In this document: positions 25,721 to 36,673 of the stretch, piece after piece
How the letters are laid out: every line of letters begins with the position of its first letter
Position numbering within the stretch: position 1 is the stretch's first letter
NCBI RefSeq assembly: GCF_016859285.1
Contig: NC_053413.1
Span: 14,837,501-14,901,500, forward strand
Direction: 5' to 3'
Length of the DNA stretch: 64,000 bases
From: Xiphias gladius
Lineage: Eukaryota; Chordata; Actinopteri; Istiophoriformes; Xiphiidae
The notes under the pieces: model-generated
Told to the model about the DNA's origin: nothing
Databases searched by the model: none
What the model saw: the letters and a program-made list of their open reading frames with translations, nothing else
Position numbers and translations under genes: made by a program

Positions 25721-25840
25721 CATGTATCTGGTCCCCACCTGATCACTCTCACTGGTGCTACTGGTCTGTTCGATCCTCTGGGTTGAGTGCTGCCTGCTCT
25801 GGCCGTGCAGGAGTGAGCGCTGAGGACTTGTGCTCAGCAG
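25721..25840 (+). other. Candidate 5' untranslated exon of elovl1
   Basis: A stretch relatively rich in G and C ends in CTCAGCAG followed by GTGAGCC, a near-perfect splice donor, at 25841. The first coding exon of elovl1 starts at a splice acceptor and contains 5' untranslated sequence, so a separate upstream exon is required. The left border is unknown. Confidence 0.35.
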
Positions 25841-26708
25841 GTGAGCCAGTTTCTATGAATGCAACAGCATTTGAACAGTTACAGGGATGTTGCCAGACCG
25901 GCTGAACTCAAGTATCATTTGTATCTGTGCTGCTCCTGTAAATTTTTGTATTGTGCTTTAACTGTAACTATATGTTTTCTTTTTTTAATGCATTGTGGTT
26001 AGATTGGTGTCTTTTGCCAGACACTCATTCAGTTCAGTGTTACAAATAAGCTGGATCCAGATTAAGACAACAAATCATTCATTCTGCTGCTTTAAACATG
26101 GTCTTTTGTTTGTTCAGTAGATGTACTCCCTGGAAGGCCATGATCAGCTCATATCTTGGTAGCTTAGTTGGCCACATGGGCCAAGTTCTTTGCCTCACCT
26201 GTTTGACTTGCTCTGTTAGTCAGCAAGAGAGTATTTCATTGTTTTTAGGCTGAGAGCAGAATTCAGATGTTTCCAAATCCTTAATAAAACATTCAGTTTT
26301 CCATTTTGTCACTGTAGAATTGTTTTGTGGTTTTTTTTTTTTTTTTTGACTCACTAAACGAAACAAGGTATGTCCTTTTGTTGAGTTAGTGCTAAAACAG
26401 TGAGGATTTTTAGCTAACATGCTACACTTTAGATGGAGACAGGAGCTCCTTGTACAGATTTCCCCTGTGTGTGTGTTTTTTTTTTTTTTTTAAAGGGTGC
26501 ACATAATGGCACTCAGGGTTGTTTGATGAGCCTGTGCAGCTGTCTCCTGTTTGTTTAGCCAGTGGGTAAGCGAGTGTACAGGTCGCTTAGTTGCCCACCT
26601 GCCCAGCCAACCTCCCTGTCGGCTCAGTTCTTCATCTCCGGGTTTCTGAACCTTTTGTCTTCTCATATTTTCCAGGGGTTTAATACAACAAACAAGCAAG
26701 CAGTCACC

Positions 26709-28704
26709 ATGCTGCGAGAAGCTGTATCAAACATTTTAAAATTCCACAATTATCTGCAATCAAGAACTGGTACGTGTCTTTGTCTCTGCTTTGTTAAAAT
26801 ATGTATGGTTAACTGGTGAGCCAATGGCTTAGTGAAATGTTGGATAAAAGGCTTTGCAGGGGGCATTTTTGCTTTTATTTTTCTGAAATTAAACCATGAA
26901 TATGCCCAAAACTGGACTAAATTTACAACTGACCCTTATAATTATCCATGTATGTGTGTATGTTACTGACATGCTGAGATAAAAATGTGTGGGTGTGTGT
27001 TTGTTTGTTTGTTTGTTTGTTTGTTTTTGTTTTTGTCCTCCCCAGATGCCAGAGTCAGAGACTACCCTCTGATGCACAGTCCCATACAGATGACCGCCAT
27101 CCTGTTGGCTTATGTCTTCTTCTCGGTGTACGCTGGGCCTCGCCTGATGGCCAACCGCAAACCGTTCCGCCTAAACACAGCCATGATTGTCTACAACCTG
27201 AGCATGGTTTTACTCAACGCCTACATAGTCTATGAGGTAAGAAAAATGATTGACAAATGGAGTTATTGGCTGACTCGAATCCCTCGAGGAGAGTTAACCG
27301 ACATACTACTGTACTTCTTAAAAGCAGAGTGCCCTCCAACGGCTGTTGATGTGTTTTTGACTCCTAGTTCATGATGTCCGGATGGGCCACCACCTTTACG
27401 TGGAGATGTGACCTGATTGATCCCTCCAGCAGTCCTCAGGCTCTTAGGGTAAGTCAGAAAATGGTTCATCATTTGCCTCCATCTGATTCACTTTGTTCCA
27501 CCTGTTGTGGCCTGAAAAGCAAACTTCGGCTGATTTTTAGTTTGTAGTTTTTAGACCGTTCTGATGGTTTGAGAAATAAAAATGAGTGTCTTTGATGATT
27601 GTTCACATTTACATATTTGAGATTACAGCGGTTTTCTTCTTTTCCTTCCCCCAGATGATTCGAGTGGCTTGGTTGTTTTATTTTTCAAAATTCATTGAAC
27701 TCCTTGACACAGTAAGAACATTTTCATTTCTCCAGATGTTTTTTGTCTTTTTTTTTTTTTTTTTCCTTTTCTTGTGACTTATAACTTTTCTGACCTTTTG
27801 TGACATATTTTGTGTGTATGTTAACTTGAGCTTAACTGATTTTATTTCAGGTGTTCTTTGTGCTGAGGAACAAACAAAGCCAGATCACATTTCTCCATGT
27901 ATTCCATCACTCCTTCATGCCCTGGACGTGGTGGTGGGGCATCACCCTGACTCCTGGTGAGTTTTACTCCACATAATATCAATGTAACATACTTTATAAC
28001 TTTACGCTTTGTCCGAATGTATTGGGGCAATGCATAAAAAATCTAGTCATGGCTGAAAACACCCTCAAATTGTATTAAAAAAGAAAATAAAGCACATAAT
28101 TTCCTGTATCTCTCTCCTCAAGCTGGAGGAATGGGCTCCTTCCATGCCATGGTGAACGCAACAGTCCATGTTATCATGTACTTCTACTATGGACTCTCTG
28201 CTGCAGGACCTCGCTTCCAGAAGTACCTGTGGTGGAAGAAGTACATGACTGCCATCCAACTTGTATGTATTTTTTTATTTTATTTTTTTTAATTGTTTGT
28301 ATTGAAATGATTGGCATATTTAATTTTACCAAGGTTCTAGATTAATGTTAGATTTTTTTTAAATAACCACCTGCCCTCTCCCCGTTGTTTTACAGACGCA
28401 GTTTGTTCTTGTCTCCATTCACATTAGCCAGTACTACTTCATGGAGAAATGTGACTACCAGGTCCCCTTGTGGATCCACTTGATCTGGATGTATGGTGTC
28501 TTCTTCTTCCTCCTCTTCTCCAACTTTTGGGTGCAGGCCTACATAAAGGGCAAGCGGCTTCCCGTCATAGACGACAAGCCAAAACTGAACGGCTCAGCCA
28601 GTGAACCTATCAGTGTGGTGGCCAATGGCAAACACCTGGAGAATGGGAATGCGCCCCACTACACCAACGGCAAAATCTTCCTGGGCAAAGTAAAGGAAAT
28701 CTAA
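26709..28704 (+). CDS. elovl1: Very long chain fatty acid elongase 1
   Basis: ER membrane condensing enzyme of fatty acid elongation, adding two carbons from malonyl-CoA to long saturated and monounsaturated acyl-CoA. Exons 26709-26769, 27046-27236, 27368-27448, 27655-27711, 27851-27956, 28123-28262 and 28396-28704 join in phase to 314 residues. The histidine box HVFHH is at 146-150, with [25 protein letters not shown] and [11 protein letters not shown] as family landmarks. Phrases such as [20 protein letters not shown] and WIHLIWMYG fit ELOVL1 better than ELOVL7. The tail ends KVKEI, a KXKXX-type ER retrieval signal like human KVKAN. The cytoplasmic tail after the last helix is about 35 residues longer than in human. 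The gene is convergent with cdc20, as in human. Teleosts have two copies (a and b); I cannot assign which. Confidence 0.94.
26999..27037 (+). repeat. TTTG repeat at an elovl1 splice acceptor
   Basis: Seven or so TTTG units run directly into the polypyrimidine tract and CAG acceptor of elovl1 exon 2 (exon starts 27046), so the repeat is part of the splicing signal. Confidence 0.8.
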
Positions 28705-30770
28705 CTTAGTGACTCTGGAAAGGAGAAGGAGGAATACAAGGCGGCTCTATAGAGCCACCATGAATATGTCATTCATCATTCATATCTAGTAGCATATTGG
28801 ATTGGCACAGATCCCAATATACTACTTCTAAACTTCATAATTTCTATATAAGTCTAGTCGTTTTTTGAAAATATATGCACACTTCTTGGGATATGAATGG
28901 CATATTGTGTTTTGCCAGTGATCTCTACATGTGACATTGTGTTTGTTAGTTGTTGTAAAAGCTGTGACACACACTGTATGAAGATTGGTGCTCATTTTGT
29001 CACTGATAGTATTCTTCAACTCACGCTTGAGCCACACGAGCTTGACCTACACTACTGTTTGGCCTGCATGACCCTTGTTGCTTGGGAGCATCACACAGTT
29101 TCCACTTAAGACTAGCACATGTAAATAATTTCAACAAAGTTTATGCCAAAACAAGGTTTGTCATTGTAAATGTCAAATATTTAGTTTTTCTTTTTTTGTT
29201 TTTTATTTATCATTTGAAATAAAACTAACTTTAGATAACGGTCTGTCATTTGGAAAGCAGTTGTGGTGTGCACTTTGTAAGAAACATACGACACCTCAAT
29301 TTTTCAACTTTAAGAATTTTGGAAAAGAAATGTTATACTGTATATTACAGTATTGCTGCATTTTGCATTTTTTGCATAAGTAGGTAGTGACATATACACT
29401 GCTATGTGTGTTCGTCCATATTAATCCATTCTGAGTTTTGCAACACTGTATGGTCTATTCTCTCAGCTGACTGTGCATGACGTTAAGAGTGCTTTCTATC
29501 ACATTACAATTAAATAAAAAGAATGCTTGTAAATGGCCATTTCTGAATATCACTGTAGCAGTATGTATATATGGACTGATAAACATACCAGTGTTTTTAC
29601 TGTTTTTGAATACCCATGTGCACAATGACAATGGAAGAATGATATAATTTTGGAGTACTGCTAGCGTTTTAAAATTGGGTGCGATATTTGCCAGAAAAAT
29701 TAAATGTTATAAATTACCCTCATGATGTTCAATAGATTAACTCTCTTCTGATTTGAAAACTATAAATGTTTCAATTTTTCCCTATTTCACCAAAAAAGTT
29801 CAAATTAATATTTTTATAATTTTCTACACCGTGTGAATCAGAAAATTCTAATAGAGGCTCAGTGAAAGAATTAGTAAGTAAAAAAAATTGCACAGGCACA
29901 CATGCATCTTTAGCCAAAGTTACAAAAAAGGAAAGAAAAACAGGCAAAACATAAATGAGCATGTGTAGTTCTCCTCAGTCTTGCTGCCAGCAAAAACACA
30001 TTGGTAAATAAGCTACCGTCATTCCTGTAAATCAGAGGTGTCAAACAATTTATGGAGATTTCTGTTCCCATCAAACAGCAGATGATTTCATTGATAAATT
30101 TGTCCTGTGGTGGTAAATGGCGAGCTGATCGGTGAAATCAGCTGCTAAAGTGAGAGATTGATATTCTACCTTTGACTTGAAATAGTTTTTAATTCAGATG
30201 AAGTTGTCTGGTATCAAATTGTGTGAATTTAGATCTGCGGCATAAATGTGTCACTGGATTATGCATCCTAAAGTCTGTCTTGGGGTGCTGTAAAGTGTAT
30301 TAATGAAAATGAGTGGCATAATCAAAAGGAAAGTCATAGTGGTCCTAAATCTGATTCATACTGGGGATAGAAACAAGTCAGTTGTCCAGGAAATTAGTTT
30401 CCTGGAGAAATAACACTGAGGATAAATGTCACTGGAGATTAATATTAACATTAAAAACTGATATTATCCTAACCCTACAGCTTTCAACATGGCAGTAATA
30501 ATACATGCCAATTAACTTGCAGAAGCACATAAGGTAAACAAACAATTTATTTATAGCCAAGTCCACTGTATACAATGCATCCTGAATACAACACATGCAA
30601 CTGAAGGTCATATATACATTTCCAGAACTGTATTGCTTGAAAGCCAACGCTCAATACTTGTACTTTACCGCACTGGCAGACCTTTATAAAACTACTGAGA
30701 CCAACAACCCATAATACTACCAACAGTAGCAATAACATGCCAGTTATGGCTAAAACACTGGGTGGAAATC
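28705..30770. other. 3' regions of the convergent elovl1 and cdc20 genes
   Basis: AT-rich sequence after the elovl1 stop with plus-strand polyadenylation signals at 29218-29223 and about 29513-29518, so the 3' untranslated region is likely 0.5-0.8 kb long. The remainder to 30770 shows no coding exon. Confidence 0.55.
29218..29223 (+). terminator. Candidate polyadenylation signal of elovl1
   Basis: AATAAA about 515 bases after the elovl1 stop codon. A second copy about 295 bases further could give a longer transcript. Confidence 0.55.
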
Positions 30771-30776
30771 TTTATT
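30771..30776 (-). terminator. Polyadenylation signal of cdc20
   Basis: TTTATT on the plus strand is AATAAA on the gene strand, about 70 bases past the cdc20 stop codon. Confidence 0.65.
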
Positions 30777-30846
30777 GTGGATTAAATAAAACAGTTGCAC
30801 AAATTTCAGCTTAGACCAAAAAACCTCAAGGTAAGACAAAGGAAAT

Positions 30847-33209
30847 TTATCTGATTGACTGATGAATGACACTGCTAGTTGATTTGACCAGCCTCTCTTT
30901 GGCCTTTTTCTTAACAGGATCCACTTCAAAGCTCTTCCAAAGACGAATAGTTTCATCTCCAGCAACAGTCGCAACGGTAGAGCAGTCTGGGCTCAGAGTC
31001 AGACTGAGAACTCTGTCCTCATGGCCTAACATAAAAGAGAATTGATATTTAGACCAGCAGAAAGCATAAAGTACAGGAGTATAAGTCACTAAAGGTTTCC
31101 TTTAAAGTAAAAGTATGAGTGAACAAGTACAGAGTCAGTCTTGTCAAAACAGTTCCTTACCGTTGAGCTCTGCAACTCGAGTGAGAGATGGATACTTCCA
31201 GATAACAACATTGTTGTGGGCATATCCATGGGCAGAGACCAGCTCTTTGTAGTTGGGTGCAAACACCAGCGAAGAGATCTGAAATCATAAGTACATTACT
31301 TAGAACAAGATTAAAAGTAACTTTTCCCGATAATTATCATTGAAACTCAAGGGTCTAGAAGTGTGTAGTTACCTGGGACTGAGTGTCAAGTGAACTGATG
31401 CAGGATCCACTGTTTACATTCCAGATACGGATGTGACGATCACTGGTACCACCGCCAGATGCGAGGACATTTGGCTGCCATGGACACCAGGCCAAAGCCT
31501 ACAACAATGACACATCCAAAAGTGAGTTTCACATTTTACACGTCTATGGCAGAGAATATTTATGACAAGCGTTTACATGTCAACCCAAATTCTGTTAGTA
31601 TGAGTATGAAGCTGCTCACCTTGACAGCTCCTTGATGTTCACTCCAGCAGCGGACTGACTGGCTGTCATTGCTCACGCTGCCCTCCTGCACGCGGGGCCA
31701 TACACACACCAAGTTATCATTGCCTCCGCTCGCCAAGTATCGCCCGTCAGGGGACCACTTCAGCCCACACACCTCCTGTGAGTGACCATTGAGCGTGAAG
31801 ATGTGATGGTCTGCGACCCTCACATCATGATGGTGAATGTGTCCTGATCTGGAGCCACTGGGGGTGGGGGGTGGAGGACAGGGGAGAAAACATTACATTA
31901 GAATCCAACAGAAATCAAACCACTTGAATTGGTCATTTTTGGTCAGACGAGGAAAGGAAAAAAAACAGTACCTGGAAAGAATATGGTCATTCCAGCTCAG
32001 GCTACCAACTCTAGCCGTGTGGCTGGCCATGCTGCGTAGACGCTTCTGGTTTTCAACATCCCACAACTTTAAAAAAAAAAAAAAAAATTTACCATCAAAA
32101 ACAAAATTTTAAAAATCAGTTCTTTATGTGCCATGTGTCCCTATGAACTAAAGGGGTGTGTTCATCACCACACTGACCTGAACTTTGCCATCACTGGAGC
32201 CAATAGCCAGGTAGCTTCCCTCTTTGGTCCAGGACAATGAGCAGATGTAGTCCTCCTCACGCTCCAGCTTCATGAGTAGAGTGATGTCTCCTTGAGTGGC
32301 ATCCCACAGGTAAACACTGTTATGAAGAGCCACAGCAAGAACATTTCTACTGCTCCAGTCAAGCAGATTCAAATCTGGGGAAAAAAAGTCCCAAGTGAAT
32401 ACTTGGTGAGTATACAGGAATGCCCTCTTACATAAAAGATCAAAAATATTTATGATTAAAAATCTTTACATTTAATATAAAAGGCAGATGTATTGATCAA
32501 TTTCCAATCCTCAATGGATTGCAGAGAATCTAGTGATAATTTATGCATACAGTGCTGTTACAGAATAAAATACATGTTTGTTTCGTGCTAAACCTACAGA
32601 AATCATTTCGAAGCTCTGGAGCGTCCAAGATTCTGTCAGGAGTTGAAGATATGTATCTCGTCTTTTTGGTTGAGGCAGGAGTTGCAACCTGACTGTAGAG
32701 TACTTTCAAGTTGTTTTGATAGCCTGTAAATTAGACCAAAAAATAAAAATAAAATAAAAAAAATCTTCATTATCTATATTGATGCAGTACTCTAGCTAAG
32801 CAGACTGTGGGCATGCAAATATCCTTACCTTCTGGCGCATTCAGTGGTTTCCCTCCAAGGTGCAGGATCTTCGCATCTTCAATGTTATATCCATTCAGTG
32901 ACATAGACCAGGCTTTCTGGTTTTCCTTTAAAAGACGAGTAGCTTCAATCCATAAACTCCTTAAACTCTTCAATTTACAAAAGGAATCAAAGAGATGCAT
33001 CAAAACAGATCACTTACTGATGTCACTGCTGTATTGTTTGTGTCCATGGGCTCGTTCTCCTTTGTGAGCAGGAAACTTGCCACATCCATTTGGTTGCTGT
33101 TTCTGGTGGGAATGAACCGGTCGCCCCCCATCTTAGAGGGGGTTTGTTTTTTACTTTTGCCTATGACACACACAAAAAAAAAAAAATTATATAATATATA
33201 TATATATAT

Positions 33210-33278
<69 letters not shown>

Positions 33279-33536
33279 GATATTTGCAGAGATAACAGCG
33301 CTTTTGTTAGCTCTTACATCGTACGAATACAATAGGCATACACTACCTGGTGTTTTGCTCGGTGTTTTTGATGAACTCAGCGACACATTGGCAGATTTTC
33401 CAGGCGACAAACCGTTCAAGGCGGATGTATTTGATGAGCTGGCCTTTCTCTGCCACCTCGCCATGGGAGCGTTTGTGATGGGCATGTCCAGCTTCAAGAT
33501 ACTGTGGATGTCGTTCTCAAACCCAAACTGCGCCAT
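30847..33536 (-). CDS. cdc20: Cell division cycle protein 20 (APC/C activator)
   Basis: WD40 protein that activates the anaphase-promoting complex and is held by the spindle checkpoint. Minus-strand exons: 33536-33347, 33160-33018, 32967-32829, 32723-32598, 32374-32178, 32066-31972, 31857-31620, 31498-31373, 31278-31161, 31025-30847, giving about 516 residues (human 499). Landmarks are the C-box DRFIPTR, a KEN motif in LLTKENEP, the MAD2-binding-type [18 protein letters not shown], seven WD40 blades with [20 protein letters not shown] and [12 protein letters not shown], and the C-terminal IR tail. Human CRY (165-167) is replaced by TRY here. The start of exon 3 is the least certain: the acceptor at 32968 adds [13 protein letters not shown], absent from human, before a second KEN. 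A splice acceptor just before the start suggests a non-coding first exon near 33966-34045. Identification is firm. Confidence 0.96.
33161..33346 (-). repeat. cdc20 intron largely made of simple repeats
   Basis: This 186-base intron contains, on the gene strand, about 32 TG units (33275-33212), a TA run (to 33194), about 13 T residues and a short GTGTGTGT before the TAG acceptor at 33161-33163. The repeats supply the entire 3' half of the intron, including the polypyrimidine tract. Confidence 0.95.
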
Positions 33537-33965
33537 CTTACCCAGGTTTTCACACAACCTGAACATCAGGGTAAACAATAATAATAAAATAAATAAAATA
33601 AATAAATAGGCGTTCACCTGCCCAAGATTGAATTTTAGGTTTTTTTTAGCTAGACCTCAGTGTTAACGTTAGCAATACTTTAGCGGCTGGTGTGAATTGA
33701 AAAATGTAATTTCATTTGAAGCAGACAACATTAGCTAAACGATTTTGCGTTTACTCAGCGACGTTATTACTGTTAGCTATAACCAGTGCAGTTATGCCCC
33801 AATTAAAGTCAGTTAAACAAACAGAAGTTAGCATTACATTCCGCAGCATTAGGCACTTTAAAAGTTAATTACCGTCCTTTGGAAAACCAAAAGAGAATTC
33901 CGCCGACTACCTGTCTCAAAAGTGGCACTTTTACCACCTCAAAATAAACAAATTGTGAGCTCACC

Positions 33966-34160
33966 TCTTCCAGAAAACGTGGCGTACACTGGAGGAAGTC
34001 GGGTCTTTCTCTCTCCTGTCTCTTAAATTTGAATTTCGTGAAAATGACGCCACACGGTTTAAATGCCTGAAAGCCCTCCTGTGATTGGCTCTTTTGAGGA
34101 GCTCCCGTTATCGCCATGGCACTGCTATGGTAACGTTTACGAATGCGATAATGTGATTGG
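33966..34160 (-). promoter_or_regulatory. cdc20 promoter and probable untranslated first exon
   Basis: On the gene strand a donor (GAAGAG followed by GTGAGC) ends at 33966, closing a likely non-coding exon. Upstream are two inverted CCAAT boxes (ATTGG on the plus strand at 34084-34088 and 34156-34160) and TTTAAA/TTCAAA motifs at about 34026-34062 resembling the cell-cycle homology region. This layout is typical of promoters active in G2 and M phase. The motifs are seen; their function is inferred. Confidence 0.5.
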
Positions 34161-36360
34161 TGGAGGAGACTTCCTGACAGATCGACGTCTGAAAACGACT
34201 CTACTCCCCAAAAAAACCTACTGCCATCTACTGGACACAGATGATGTCATGGTCGTGATTTAACTGAGTGGATTGTTAAAATAAAATCAGTAAAACTACA
34301 AAAGTTTACATTCTCTTAAGAAATATTTAGTGTAGATTGCTTCACTTAACAGTCAGTTATCAAATGCATTTTATGTGATTATTGGAAATTTGAGGAATGT
34401 ATTTGGAGGCCATGTAATCACAGAAAATGTTAGTTATTAAGGGCATCTCAAAAACGTTCTCTTACCCTGGATTATTTCTTCATTTCTTCTTTAATGCATA
34501 GCTGCAATATTATACAGTTTGCTGGTGCATACTGTCACCTATCATAAACATTTTATGAGATATATTGTATTTTTTCTAGATCCAGTCATAACTAAACTGC
34601 CCTGGATTTATTAATTCAAATGAGCCACAATGAACACTACTTGTTGATCAATTGTCAAATTATGATAAGAAAAATCAAAGACTTTTCACAATCTTCAGTA
34701 GAGCATCTTACAAATGGCCGAGCCACTCATATCTTAATCACTTCACGTTAATAGGAAAACTTTACATTTATTCACCCATTCAAAACTTGTTACTCATCGT
34801 TCAAATTTTCTGTTAAATTCTCCCTTGTCCTTTACATGACATAAATTCAATACAGTTAATGAAGACTAAATGTTTTTGCCGTAGTAAAACTAAAACCAGA
34901 GACATTATCAAGTCGAATAAAGCATTTGTTTATATGGTCTTTGATTTGTGACCAAGAGTGATTATATGATTAGATCTATGTGTATTAACTAGATTGATGG
35001 GATTAAATTATTGCTCAATTTGGAGTTAAACATAATCAAAGCCCAAAAATACAACTAGTCATTATGTTTTGAAGATTTTAATCAATACTCAGAATACCTT
35101 ATTTCAAATCTAAAGATAATAGATTGTAAGGAAGACATATACAATGACATGTAGACTGACGCCTCTGTGAATAAACACTTCACAGCGATCAGGAAGAATA
35201 AATTCCTAAAAACAAAATAATTTAGACTGATAGCGTTCATTCTCAGTGGGCTTCTGCTAAACTTCTGTTAACATACTGTAAATACAGCAAATCTGGTTTA
35301 GTAAATGGAGCAAAAATGAATATAATCACTTCAAAGTGAGCACTTCATTGTTCACATCTTGGAAGCAAAACAAAGGAACAAATGACATGATGGCTCTACA
35401 CAGGCCCACTCAGCAGCTTAAAAAACACGTTACATTCTGTCTCTGACTAAACATTATCAAAAAAATATCACATGGTCCTTAAAGTACTGGTGCCTTGAAT
35501 GACTATTTGCGCTAGGAAAGCAGGAGGATAATCTAAGGTCCTTCTGATTCGTTACTTGAGAAGATTACCTTCCCTGGGTACAATCACCATGTCCAGAAAT
35601 TGGGGGGGGGGTCATGGATGTTTTTCTTAAATCTGTTGTCCTAATACCACGGATTAAGGGAATCTGGCACCCAGTGAAAAATGATGTAAAATAAACATGC
35701 TATAAAAGTATCTTTAATTAAACATGCCTTCAAATTTTAAATGAACACGCAATAGGAAACAACATACTGACAGACAATCACAACAATATACAGTATCAGG
35801 AACTTGACAACATAAGGAAAGTTTTTCAAACCAAACAACACAAAACATTCAGCCTCTTTGGATAAATGGACACAGTCCATCCAGTGTTTGGCAGAGTTTC
35901 ACTGTGATTGGTCTGAGGGCAAAACAGAATGCTTGATTTCAGCAGGGCTTTATCTACAGACTAAGACATTTTGTTACATTCTCAGTCTTAGATTGCATTA
36001 GATACTGCATAAACTTGAAATAGAATCTTTCCATTATATATTTCCACATATTTTGTGTAGTTGAATATATCTGCTGAAAACATCTGCCCTTAGTTATTAA
36101 TTGTGCAAAAAACTTGTACACTGTTGCAGGCAGTTAACATACCTAAATTTCTGTGTGTGTGCATTAATAGAAAAAAATATACGCAATAAAAGCACCAGTG
36201 TCAAGTGTGATGCATGCATGTTAAAGTGCATATAATAATGTATTCTGAAATTCAGACTGGTTCATTACAGTGATTTAAAGTTAAATGACTAAGTGGACAT
36301 TCAACAGTAGAAACAGTAGAAAGTTCAAACATGAGCCTGTATTTCAGCTGGAGCTTTGAT
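34161..36360. other. Spacer between cdc20 and the MHC-like gene
   Basis: About 2.2 kb of AT-rich sequence. It probably holds the 3' untranslated region of the MHC-like gene at its right end. No exon, RNA gene or repeat family was recognised. A G run lies near 35600. Confidence 0.5.
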
Positions 36361-36639
36361 TTACAAGGTACGATAACCACTGTCTTTTATTTCTGGATCC
36401 TTTTCAGTCATGTCCTTAGGGTAATGTATTATTGAGCCAATAACACCTGCAGAGAAATTCAAGAAATCAAAGTGAAATTATTAGTTCGAACATTCATTAC
36501 TGAGTAAATCTACCAAGCAAAAAGAAAAAAATTAATTAAAAATAAAATTGATAAAAGATTGTTACAATTGCACCATCTCACCGATTTGAGTTTGAGGACT
36601 GGACATACAGTAACTACTAATACATTTTTTTTTTTCTTT

Positions 36640-36673
<34 letters not shown>

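Larger units (their letters stand above)
20187..26674. other. Spacer between bok and elovl1
   Basis: About 6.5 kb between two divergently transcribed genes. It must hold the 5' untranslated exon and promoter of bok, most likely in the CG-rich part at 21050-21800, and the 5' untranslated exon and promoter of elovl1, for which 25721-25840 is a candidate exon. The middle (22.8-25.4 kb) shows no coding exon and no repeat family that I recognise. Confidence 0.5.

Noticed and set aside
33000-33617. A 205-codon open frame across the cdc20 start running through a Val-Cys repeat and back into cdc20 sequence
   Set aside because: It reads through the 186-base intron: the Val-Cys run is the TG microsatellite. 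The flanking cdc20 exons have proper donor and acceptor sites and join in frame without it.
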